Positions 32,405 to 39,539 of a DNA stretch of 64,000 nucleotides are shown here, one piece after another (position 1 is the stretch's first letter; the number at the start of each line of letters is the position of its first letter). A program made the translations under genes and the position numbers. The stretch spans positions 7,783 through 71,782 of the forward strand of contig CAKUGQ010000011.1 in assembly GCA_934654755.1 (NCBI GenBank). The letters are read 5' to 3'. Under the pieces are notes generated by a model. It was given only the letters and a program-made list of their open reading frames with translations. It was not told where the DNA came from and ran no database searches. This DNA is from an uncultured Oscillospiraceae bacterium (GTDB taxonomy: Bacteria; Bacillota; Clostridia; Oscillospirales; Oscillospiraceae).

Positions 32405-33090
32405 GCTATAAGGTTCTGCTTACCATTCTCAATCGCGATCTGGAAGGAGACTACCGCGAGTATTTCCGCAGGAATCAGATCGGCTCGGTGCTCAGTGTGC
32501 TGGCAAACGGTACTGCCAGCAAGAGCGTTCTGGATTATCTCGGCATTGAGAAGACCGAGAAGATCGTCATGCAGTCGGTCGTGGCGAGCGCAAAAATCCC
32601 TGCGCTGCTCGGCGGACTGGTTACCAGAATGGGAATTAATCTGCCCGGTGCGGGCATCGCCATGTCGATCCCGCTGGAAAGCATCGGCGGCAGCGCCAGT
32701 TTGAAGGCGTTGACGCAGGGACAGGAAATTACGGCAACGGAGGAAGCTGCTATGAAAGAGAATGTGTTTTCCCTGATCCTTGTCATCTCCGACAAGGGTC
32801 GGTCCGATCTGGTCATGGATGCGGCGCGAGCCGCAGGCGCCCGCGGCGGCACGGTCGTGCACGGCAAAGGCACGGCCAACGAGCAGACCGCGCGCTTCCT
32901 CGGCGTGGCCATCGCGCCGGAGAAGGAGCTGATCTATATCGCTACCCGCCGCAGCGACAAGGACGCCATCATGCGCTCCATTCTGGAGCACGCCGGGCCC
33001 AAGACCCCGGCCAAGGCAATCTGCTTCTCGCTGCCGGTTGACGATGTTGTCGGCCTGACCACACTGACCGACAGCGTCGGAAAAGAATAA
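32401..33090 (+). CDS. Tandem PII-like signalling protein, partner of DUF1538
   Basis: 229 residues made of two PII-like halves of about 105 residues. The second half has the clearest PII features: SLILVISDKGRSDLVMDAARAAGARGGTV, then HGKGTANEQTARFLGVAI and EKELIYIATRR, close to the T-loop and B/C-loop order of GlnK-type proteins. The first half (YKVLLTILNRDLEGDYREYF) keeps the ferredoxin-like start. No uridylylated-Tyr T-loop of classical GlnB is evident. Coupled to the membrane protein (ATGA), it probably binds a nucleotide or metabolite and gates the transporter, by analogy with GlnK-AmtB (inference). Confidence 0.78.
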   Translation: MSYKVLLTILNRDLEGDYREYFRRNQIGSVLSVLANGTASKSVLDYLGIEKTEKIVMQSVVASAKIPALLGGLVTRMGINLPGAGIAMSIPLESIGGSASLKALTQGQEITATEEAAMKENVFSLILVISDKGRSDLVMDAARAAGARGGTVVHGKGTANEQTARFLGVAIAPEKELIYIATRRSDKDAIMRSILEHAGPKTPAKAICFSLPVDDVVGLTTLTDSVGKE

Positions 33091-33092
33091 GT

Positions 33093-33464
33093 ATGGGCTT
33101 TTTCGGAGGCTTTCAGATCGCGCAGGCAGGGTTTTTCCTGGTGTTTGCGCTGGTATTCGGCGTGTTTGTTTTTACTGCCGTGCGCGGCATCCGGCAATGG
33201 AACAGGAACAATCATTCTCCCCGCCTGAATGTTGCGGCAAGAGTTGCCGCCAAGCGCACACAGGTCGACGGCAGCCACCATACCGACGCCAACGGAATGG
33301 TGATGCATTCCTCCTCGACGACGTATTATGCGACGTTTGAATTTGACAGCGGCGACCGTCTGGAGCTGATGGTCCCGCGTGACCAGTACGGCTATCTTGC
33401 CGAGGGCGACAGAGGCATTCTTCAGTTTCAGGGCACGCGCTTTTTGAGCTTTGTCCGGCAGTAA
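33093..33464 (+). CDS. DUF2500 membrane-anchored protein
   Basis: 123 residues. Residues 10-32 form a single membrane segment (GFFLVFALVFGVFVFTAV). The remainder is a small beta-rich domain with ARVAAKRTQVDG, SSTTYYATFEFDSGDRLEL and EGDRGILQFQGTRFLSF, the DUF2500 pattern. Function is unknown. It lies two bases after the PII-like gene and before a strong terminator, so it belongs to the DUF1538 transcript. Confidence 0.85.
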   Translation: MGFFGGFQIAQAGFFLVFALVFGVFVFTAVRGIRQWNRNNHSPRLNVAARVAAKRTQVDGSHHTDANGMVMHSSSTTYYATFEFDSGDRLELMVPRDQYGYLAEGDRGILQFQGTRFLSFVRQ

Positions 33465-33471
33465 AGTCCTG

Positions 33472-33508
33472 CGGGGGCCTTCCATGAAGGAAGGCCCCCG
33501 ATGTTTTT
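33472..33508 (+). terminator. Intrinsic terminator of the DUF1538 operon
   Basis: CGGGGGCCTTCC pairs with GGAAGGCCCCCG around ATGAA, followed by ATGTTTTT. Confidence 0.85.
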
Positions 33509-33562
33509 CTCCGGACACGGCGCATAACGGGCCGTGTACCAGTGCGTTTTTGAATTAGTGAC

Positions 33563-33787
33563 GTGTTATTGCGAGGGCGGCTCTGCCGCCCGTGGCAATC
33601 TGCCGATATGCCATTGCGAGGCCACGCCGGTGGCCGTGGCAATCTCGTGCTCCGATATTTGTCATTGCGAGACCCCGAAGGGGTCGTGGCAATCTCTTGT
33701 AAAACCTTGCATCAGATTGCCGCGTCGGGCTGCGCCCTCCTCGCAATGACACAGGGAAGGACGTCGCTTCGCTCCTCGCAATGACAC
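33563..33787. repeat. Array of five hairpin-repeat units
   Basis: Plus-oriented units at 33563-33601, 33609-33646 and 33660-33697, then inverted units at 33713-33752 and 33760-33787. All share (GT)CATTGCGAG and TGGCAATCT ends. The centres differ but each is self-complementary: GGGCGGC/GCCGCCC, GGCCAC/GTGGCC, GACCCC/GGGGTC. They fill the 339-base gap between a terminator and the convergent eutH gene; no gene is seen there. Confidence 0.85.
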
Positions 33788-33803
33788 GGAGGAGGCGCGG
33801 CGG

Positions 33804-34883
33804 TCATGATCTTACGGCGGGTTTTCGCAGCAGAAGCAGAGCGGCAAATACCGCCAGAATGCCGCCGACCAGCTTTGCCACGATCACGGGCACAAGCATC
33901 GTTGCATCGTAGCCCGCCGTGAAGCCGAGATGATCGCCGAATACGAATGCGCCGGAAACGGCAAAGGCGATGTTCAGAAGCTTGCCGCGCGCGTCCATGT
34001 CTTTCACCATTTCAAACATCGGAATGGAGTTGGCGAGGCTTGCGATCATCCCCGCAGCGGCGGTGTCGTTCATGCCCAGCAGTTTGCCGAGCTTGCCGAG
34101 CGGCTTTTTCAGAAGACGTGTCAGCGTGTAAACCAGCGGGAAGGCGCCTGCCAGCACCAGACCGATCTCGGCAACTGTCTGTGTGCTTTCGCCGAGCGGT
34201 GCCATGCCGGGGATCAGCACCACTCCCGTCAGCGCCTCAAAGGCGGCGGCTGCAAGTCCGACGGTGATGAGCGCCACAACGAAGCGTCCAAACCACAAAA
34301 AGCCCGCGATCATGGCGCGCTCAAAACGCCACAGCCCCAGCGCCAGCAGCAGCGCGAACAGTGCGATGGGCACGAGGTTGCGCAGAAGCATCACAAGCGG
34401 AAAGCCTGCCGTCAGTCCGCCGGCCAATGCGCCGAACGGAATGGTGACGACGCCCGCAAGCACGCCTTTTGCCAGCGCGGGCCGGTCGTCCGGACGCAGG
34501 ATACCGAGCGCTACGGGAATGGTAAACACCAGGGTTGCGCCGAGCATGGAGCCGACGATCAGGCCGCCCAGCTTTGCCGCTTCGGGGCTCTGTGCCAGCT
34601 CCGCGGCCAGAGGTGCGCCGCCCATGTCGCATGCGAGGATCGACCCGGCGAACATCGCCGGATCCGCACCGAGAAAACCGTAGACCGGTGCAAGCACCGG
34701 CCGCAGCAGTCGTGCCAGCACCGGCGCAAGGCTCATAATACCCAGCATCGACAGGCTCAGCGTGCCGATGGCGAGAATACCCTCCTCAAACTGCTTGCCC
34801 AGCCCGAGACGATTGCCGAAAATACGGTCGAGCGCGCCGATCAACAGAAAGCCTGCCATCAGCCAGACAATGGCCTTATCCAT
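33804..34883 (-). CDS. eutH: Ethanolamine transporter EutH
   Basis: 359 residues from the ATG at 34883 (GGAGGG upstream). Ten to eleven membrane segments. Family features include LGLGKQFEEGILAIGTLSLSMLGIMSLAP, DPAMFAGSILACDMGGAPLA and MNDTAAAGMIASLANSIPMFEMVKDM plus FGDHLGFTAGYD. EutH moves ethanolamine across the membrane, mainly when little diffuses freely (low pH). It is the last gene of the eleven-gene eut operon and overlaps eutN by eight bases. Confidence 0.92.
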   Translation of the reverse strand: MDKAIVWLMAGFLLIGALDRIFGNRLGLGKQFEEGILAIGTLSLSMLGIMSLAPVLARLLRPVLAPVYGFLGADPAMFAGSILACDMGGAPLAAELAQSPEAAKLGGLIVGSMLGATLVFTIPVALGILRPDDRPALAKGVLAGVVTIPFGALAGGLTAGFPLVMLLRNLVPIALFALLLALGLWRFERAMIAGFLWFGRFVVALITVGLAAAAFEALTGVVLIPGMAPLGESTQTVAEIGLVLAGAFPLVYTLTRLLKKPLGKLGKLLGMNDTAAAGMIASLANSIPMFEMVKDMDARGKLLNIAFAVSGAFVFGDHLGFTAGYDATMLVPVIVAKLVGGILAVFAALLLLRKPAVRS

Positions 34884-35124
34884 GCCGCAGTCCCTCCGTT
34901 TCGTCCAGAATGCCGACGATGGCGGCATCTACGGGCGTCTCCGTCTGCCCGAGCCGTGCCGCAGCGCCGAAGGCAAGGATTACGCGGTCGCCGCAGCCCG
35001 CACCGACGCGATCGGCGGCGATGTATTCCGCCCCCTGCACGTCCACGCGCAGCAGGATCTGCCCCGTCAACGCGGGGCTTTTTTTCGTTGCCCAGACCGC
35101 GCCGGTTACGATGCCCAGTTTCAT
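34876..35124 (-). CDS. eutN: Microcompartment vertex protein EutN (pentameric BMC)
   Basis: 82 residues from the ATG at 35124 (GGAGGGAAAG upstream). The EutN/CcmL fold is visible in MKLGIVTGAVWATKKSPALTG, LLRVDVQG, AADRVGAGCGDRVILAFG and PVDAAIVGILD. Five copies cap the vertices of the icosahedral-like shell. It lies between the TIGR02536-like gene and eutH, overlapping both. Only one vertex protein is encoded, which is enough for shell closure. Confidence 0.9.
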   Translation of the reverse strand: MKLGIVTGAVWATKKSPALTGQILLRVDVQGAEYIAADRVGAGCGDRVILAFGAAARLGQTETPVDAAIVGILDETEGLRHG

Positions 35125-35579
35125 GCCTTTCCCTCCAGAATGTCCTGCGCCAACGGCGTCAATCTGCCGCGTACGGGCTGCCCTTCGGCCAGAAGCCGGC
35201 GTACCTGCTGCGCCGTGACAATGCCGCCGTGTGTTTGACCGAAATCCTTTACGCCCAGCGCACGCAGCCGCCGCTCGGCGGCGAGAAGCTGCGTCCAAAG
35301 AGCGCGGCTTGCCGTTGCGCCGTGGGCACGGTAGTCCAGACCCTCGCGACACAGATAGACCGGTTTTCCCAGAAGCAGCGCCTCACAGCTGACTTCGTCC
35401 GGAAAGCGCAGCAGCTCCGCCGCGCTGACGGAGCCGAGCACGACCGCTTCGTGCGCTCCTTCGCGGACGAATTCCCAGCCGCAGTCCTGTGCGGGCGCAC
35501 GGCCCAAAAGCAGCGCGCGCGGACGGCCGAGTCTGCGGCAGACCTCGTCCGTTACGGCGCGTACCAGCGCCTCATCCAT
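35121..35579 (-). CDS. Ethanolamine utilization protein of unknown function (TIGR02536-like)
   Basis: 152 residues. It begins MDEALVRAVTDEVCRRLG and has ALLLGRAPAQ, EAVVLGSVSAAELLRFP, CEALLLGKPVYLCREGLDYR and LRALGVKDFG, matching my memory of the small conserved protein found only in Firmicute eut loci. An alternating hydrophobic pattern suggests a Rossmann-like fold. The N-terminal amphipathic helix could be a microcompartment-targeting segment (inference). It overlaps eutT by eight bases and eutN by four. Confidence 0.72.
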   Translation of the reverse strand: MDEALVRAVTDEVCRRLGRPRALLLGRAPAQDCGWEFVREGAHEAVVLGSVSAAELLRFPDEVSCEALLLGKPVYLCREGLDYRAHGATASRALWTQLLAAERRLRALGVKDFGQTHGGIVTAQQVRRLLAEGQPVRGRLTPLAQDILEGKA

Positions 35580-36270
35580 GCTGCGCCGCCTTGCGGCGGA
35601 TCATTTCGATCCAGCACAGGCTCGAAAGCCGGTTGAGCGTGAGCAGGATGTCGCCGCGCAGCACGCCGCCGTCCGGTGCGCGGAAGGCGCGATAGGCCGC
35701 AAGCTCCGTTTCCCGCACGGCGGTGCGCAGACGGTTAAGCTGCAGCAGGACGATCCCGTCCGTGTAAGAGGGCATGAAATGAGGCTGACCATAGTATTTT
35801 GCCGGGTCGTGACTGCGTTCGCGCAGCTCCGCTTCGCCCATGGAGTCGATACAGAGCTTCTGTACCGGTTCGTCCAGTACGTCTGCGCGGATCAGTCCGC
35901 GTACGGCGGCGAGCATCTGCTCCAGCGTTTTTACGAGGGCGGCGTCGTCCCGCGCGGTGTGCTGCGTCAACAGGATCTCCGCTTCCAACGTGTCGATCTT
36001 TCCTCGGAAGGCAATGCGCGGATGGTCCTTCGGTACGAGCACATTGCCGCGCAGATGGGTCATATGCTCGGGCTTTTGTGCCAGAACCGCACCGTCGGGC
36101 GTTTCATAATGTGCCGGCGCGGCCTGTGCGCGCGGCAGCACCTCGATGCCCTCGCCGCGCAGCCAGTCCTGTGCCGAGGGCGTGAGCCGGTCGCCCTCGG
36201 CCAGATAGAGTACGCGCTTGCCGTCGCGCACGCGCAGATTCGCCCGAACGTTTTGCTCCGTGTAGAGCAT
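35572..36270 (-). CDS. eutT: Ethanolamine cobalamin adenosyltransferase EutT
   Basis: 232 residues. It contains KRVLYLAEGDRLTPSAQDWL, then EHMTHLRGNVLVPKDHPRIAFRGKIDTLEAEIL, the EutT-type core, and LNRLRTAVRETEL. It makes adenosylcobalamin from ATP and cob(I)alamin for the ammonia-lyase. The CCxxC cluster reported for the enteric enzyme is absent: the only cysteines are isolated (KLCIDS and SLCWIE), so this belongs to the metal-cluster-free type or uses other ligands. It shares one base with the eutM stop. Confidence 0.87.
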   Translation of the reverse strand: MLYTEQNVRANLRVRDGKRVLYLAEGDRLTPSAQDWLRGEGIEVLPRAQAAPAHYETPDGAVLAQKPEHMTHLRGNVLVPKDHPRIAFRGKIDTLEAEILLTQHTARDDAALVKTLEQMLAAVRGLIRADVLDEPVQKLCIDSMGEAELRERSHDPAKYYGQPHFMPSYTDGIVLLQLNRLRTAVRETELAAYRAFRAPDGGVLRGDILLTLNRLSSLCWIEMIRRKAAQHG

Positions 36271-36572
36271 CAGCTCTGTGCGGGCAGCTCACGGCCCTTG
36301 GGCAGAATCACGTCTACCTCGGTATGCGGGCGCGGAATGACGTGTACGGAGATCAGCTCGCCGACCTTTTCGGCAGCCGAAGCGCCCGCGTCCGTTGCGG
36401 CCTTGACCGCACCGACGTCGCCGCGTACCATCACCGTGACCAGTCCGCCGCCGACCTGTTCCTTGCCGACGAGCTGCACGTTTGCGGCTTTGACCATGGC
36501 GTCGGCCGCCTCGATTGCGGCCACAAGGCCGCGCGTTTCCACCATTCCCAGAGCGTTTGTGTTGACAGTCAT
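36270..36572 (-). CDS. eutM: Major hexameric microcompartment shell protein EutM
   Basis: 100 residues, one BMC domain. ALGMVETRGLVAAIEAADAMVKAANV and GGGLVTVMVRGDVGAVKAATDAG are the classic PduA/EutM signature, with HVIPRPH before the C-terminal extension. Hexamers tile the shell facets, with a central pore for ethanolamine or products. It is the only single-domain hexamer in this locus; no eutS or eutK is present, so EutM and EutL must form the facets. Confidence 0.95.
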   Translation of the reverse strand: MTVNTNALGMVETRGLVAAIEAADAMVKAANVQLVGKEQVGGGLVTVMVRGDVGAVKAATDAGASAAEKVGELISVHVIPRPHTEVDVILPKGRELPAQS

Positions 36573-36587
36573 GTTTTGTTCCTCCGT

Positions 36588-38015
36588 TTATCGCAGTTTT
36601 TTCAGAATTTCTTCGGTCAGTGCGTCGATGAGCGCGGGGTCGATACCGCCGCCGGCCCGGACGGGCGGTTCGTCTTTGCCCCAGGCGACGCGGCGGATGT
36701 TAATCAGCTCCATCGGACTGATATTGTTGGACGTCGAGCTGCCGCCGACGGCGCCGCAGCCGAGCGTCAGCGCGGGGAAGAGCGCCGTCGTCATGCCGAC
36801 GCCGCCCAGTGCCGCCGGCGTGTTGACCAGAAAGCGCGAGACGGGTACGGCCAGCGCAAAACGGCGGATCGCCTCCTCATCGCCTGCGTGCATGGCGAAG
36901 GTGTGGCCTGCGCCCTCGCCGTAGAGCACTTCGCAGACGCGTGCGAGAATCTTTTCTTCGTTTTCCTCAACGAAAAAGGCCAGGACAGGGCAGAGCTTCT
37001 CGCGCGAATAGGGTCTTGCGGGGCCCGCCTGCGTTTCGTGTGCCAGCAGTACCTTTGCTGTCTCGGGCACACCGCTCAGTCCGGCCAGGCGGGCGATGGC
37101 CTGTGCGGTTTTGCCCACGCACTGCGGATTCATCGATCCGTCGGCGCGCAGCAGGAGCTTTCCGACTGCAGCGGCTTCGCTCTCGGACAGGAAATAGGCT
37201 CCCTGCCGCAGAAATTCCGCCTTTACGCGCTCGGCACAGCAGCGCTCTACGATGACGCTTTGCTCCGAAGCGCAGATCGTACCGTTGTCAAAGGTTTTTG
37301 AGCGCAGAATGTCGGAGACGGCGCGAGGAATGTCCGCCGAACGGTGAATATAGGCGGGACCGTTGCCCGCACCCACGCCGATGGCGGGCTTGCCGGATGA
37401 ATAGGCCGCCTTGACCATTGCGCCGCCGCCGGTGGCAAGGATGAGCCGCGTGTGGCGGTGGCGGAACAGCTCCTGCACGGCGTCCATTGTCGGCGTGGGC
37501 AGACAGGCGATTGCCCCGCGCGGACAGCCCGCCGCCTCGGCGGCCTCCTGCGCGACCTGCGCAGCCTTGCGCGTGCAGTTCACCGCGCCCGGATGCGGCG
37601 AAAAGACGATGGCGCAGCCTGCCTTGAGAGCAATGATGCTCTTGTAGAGCACGGTCGAGGTCGGGTTTGTCGAGGGCACGATGCCTGCGATAACGCCGAC
37701 CGGCACGCCGATTTCCCACAGCCCCGGTTCGCGGCGCAGCAGGCCGACGGTTTTCATTTCACGCACGGCGTCGAATACGCACCGCGAGGCGAAACGGTTT
37801 TTCTCCGCCTTGTCCTGCGGATTGCCGAAGCCCGTCTCTTCGCAGGCGAGTTGCCCGAGCGGCTCGGCGTTCCGCTCACCGGCTTCGGCGATTGCCGAAG
37901 CAAAGCGGTCGAGCTTTTCCTGCGGAAGGCGGCTCAGCTCACGGAAGGCGCGCTGCGCACCCTCCAGAAGTTCGCGCGCCTGCTGGCGCGACAAAAGATC
38001 ACGGTCGAAGTCCAT
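36588..38015 (-). CDS. eutE: CoA-acylating acetaldehyde dehydrogenase EutE
   Basis: 475 residues from the ATG at 38015 (GGAGGAT upstream). Aldehyde dehydrogenase fold with catalytic Cys248 in FDNGTICASEQS, PSTNPTSTVLYK and ATGGGAMVKAAYSSGKPAIGVGAGN (split here into the family's NAD/CoA-binding stretch). The first ~20 residues (MDFDRDLLSRQQARELLEGA) form an amphipathic helix before a linker, the usual encapsulation peptide. It converts acetaldehyde to acetyl-CoA inside the microcompartment. Overlaps eutL by 17 bases. Confidence 0.93.
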   Translation of the reverse strand: MDFDRDLLSRQQARELLEGAQRAFRELSRLPQEKLDRFASAIAEAGERNAEPLGQLACEETGFGNPQDKAEKNRFASRCVFDAVREMKTVGLLRREPGLWEIGVPVGVIAGIVPSTNPTSTVLYKSIIALKAGCAIVFSPHPGAVNCTRKAAQVAQEAAEAAGCPRGAIACLPTPTMDAVQELFRHRHTRLILATGGGAMVKAAYSSGKPAIGVGAGNGPAYIHRSADIPRAVSDILRSKTFDNGTICASEQSVIVERCCAERVKAEFLRQGAYFLSESEAAAVGKLLLRADGSMNPQCVGKTAQAIARLAGLSGVPETAKVLLAHETQAGPARPYSREKLCPVLAFFVEENEEKILARVCEVLYGEGAGHTFAMHAGDEEAIRRFALAVPVSRFLVNTPAALGGVGMTTALFPALTLGCGAVGGSSTSNNISPMELINIRRVAWGKDEPPVRAGGGIDPALIDALTEEILKKLR

Positions 38016-38676
38016 TGTATCCTCCGGTTTCCAAGGGATTCTGCGCCGCCGCACATACGGCGGCGGCAAAGGCGTCGCAGGCTGCGCGGCACGCCGACTG
38101 CGTGCCCGTCAGCAGTCCGCCGCCGAAATTCGTCTCGCTGGGCGGTGCAAAAAAGTGCGCCAGCCGTACCGAAGAGGCCTTGAGCGCCGCGTCCAGCCCG
38201 CAGATTGCCTCTACCGGCGGAGCGATGAGGTAGGCCAGCGCTTCGCCCTGTGCCACACCCGCAAGGCCGGACAGGTAACTGCCCGTCCGGGCGACACAGT
38301 GCGCCAGATAGATCACGCCGCCCACGTCGTCCGCCGTGCGGAAGCTCACGCCGCCGTGCAGCAGCTCCAGCGCACCTGCCATGCCGCTGCGCACCTCGGC
38401 GGGACTTTCGCCGCCGAGTATGCCGATGACTTCGCCCGCCAGCGGAGTCGAGGCGTTTTTCGCGCCGGCGTAGAGACTGCGGGCATAACCGACCTCCACA
38501 TTGGCGCGTTTCGTCGCCTCGTCGAGGGCGATATAAGTCGCGTCGTCGCTGTCCGTGGAAATCAGCCCGACGGAGCGATATGCACCCCTCAGCCCCAGTG
38601 CGGCGCACAGCTCCGGCGTCATGCCCGCAAGGAAGCGGACACTCAGAACGTTGACGCCGACGGCATCGCCCCTCAT
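37999..38676 (-). CDS. eutL: Tandem-BMC shell protein EutL
   Basis: 225 residues, two circularly permuted BMC domains. GVNVLSVRFLAGMTPELCAALG, GLISTDSDDATYIALDEATKRA and FFAPPSETNFGGGLLTGTQSACRAACDAF are characteristic. Trimers form pseudohexamers with a gated central pore. The start overlaps the eutC stop by four bases. It provides the second facet protein besides EutM. Confidence 0.93.
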   Translation of the reverse strand: MRGDAVGVNVLSVRFLAGMTPELCAALGLRGAYRSVGLISTDSDDATYIALDEATKRANVEVGYARSLYAGAKNASTPLAGEVIGILGGESPAEVRSGMAGALELLHGGVSFRTADDVGGVIYLAHCVARTGSYLSGLAGVAQGEALAYLIAPPVEAICGLDAALKASSVRLAHFFAPPSETNFGGGLLTGTQSACRAACDAFAAAVCAAAQNPLETGGYNGLRP

Positions 38677-39539
38677 GCGCCGCCCTCCTTCAGATCGACG
38701 CCGGAGGCGTGCTGCTTCAGGATCCGGTCAATGAGCGAAGCAATGTGCGCGCCTGCCTCCACTGCGCCGACACCCTGACGGTGAATGTTGGAAACGACCG
38801 TCCGCTTGGATTCGGAAATGCCGCGATGCGGTTGATAGGTCAAATAGGCGGACATGGATTCGTTTGTCACCAGTCCCGGTCGTTCGCCGACGAGCAGGCA
38901 TACCAGCTCGCAGCCTGTCAGGTCGCCGATGTGGTCGGATGCGCCGACGCGGCAGTAGCGCACAAAAAGCGTTTTGCCGAGCTCAATGCCGTAGGTTTTC
39001 AGCCCTTCGGTGATTGCCTGTGCGCAGTCCGGTGCGTTGGCTTCTATCGCCGCCGAGGAAAGACCATCGCCCACGACAAGCAGTACCCGTTTTCCGCCGC
39101 AGACTTCGGAAACAACCTTGGCATTGGCTTCGTCAAAGCGCCGCCCGAGGTCGGGGCGCGTGAGATACTCGTCCTTGTCGCGGCATTCCGTTGTCACGGG
39201 GATCCACCCGTGTGCCTTCGCGAAATCCTCCGGCACAAGGGAAAATACGCTGTCCTGTGCTGCGGCATGATCCGCGCGGAAGCGCAGCAGCGTTTCGGTG
39301 CGATAGCGTGCCCCCGCCCGCCCCGCACCGAGCCGTGCGGGGGTTCTGGCCTTGAGCGCCAGAAAATCCGTGCCGTTCTGCGGTGCGTCGACCAGATAGA
39401 GCTTGCGCAGATCGATCTGCGTGATATCCGGCAGAAGGTCTGTGTCGTCTGTCTGTACCTGCGGCGCGGTGGGCAGCTGCGCCGTGCTCCGCTCCTGCAA
39501 AAGCTGCGCAACGAGCGCACGAAGTTCTTCTTTGTTCAT
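38673..39539 (-). CDS. eutC: Ethanolamine ammonia-lyase small subunit EutC
   Basis: 288 residues. KARTPARLGAGRAGARYRTETLLRFRADHA, LLVVGDGLSSAAIEANAPD and VGERPGLVTNESMSAYLTYQP are the conserved EutC features that contact adenosylcobalamin. With EutB it converts ethanolamine to acetaldehyde and ammonia by a B12 radical mechanism. The N-terminal ~20 residues (MNKEELRALVAQLLQE) are an amphipathic helix that, in related systems, targets the lyase into the shell. Confidence 0.95.
   Translation of the reverse strand: MNKEELRALVAQLLQERSTAQLPTAPQVQTDDTDLLPDITQIDLRKLYLVDAPQNGTDFLALKARTPARLGAGRAGARYRTETLLRFRADHAAAQDSVFSLVPEDFAKAHGWIPVTTECRDKDEYLTRPDLGRRFDEANAKVVSEVCGGKRVLLVVGDGLSSAAIEANAPDCAQAITEGLKTYGIELGKTLFVRYCRVGASDHIGDLTGCELVCLLVGERPGLVTNESMSAYLTYQPHRGISESKRTVVSNIHRQGVGAVEAGAHIASLIDRILKQHASGVDLKEGGA

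Noticed and set aside
33563..33787. A CRISPR-like array
   Set aside because: Spacing is irregular, units occur in both orientations, the ends rather than the whole unit are conserved, and the centres are hairpins rather than unrelated spacers. No cas genes are nearby.
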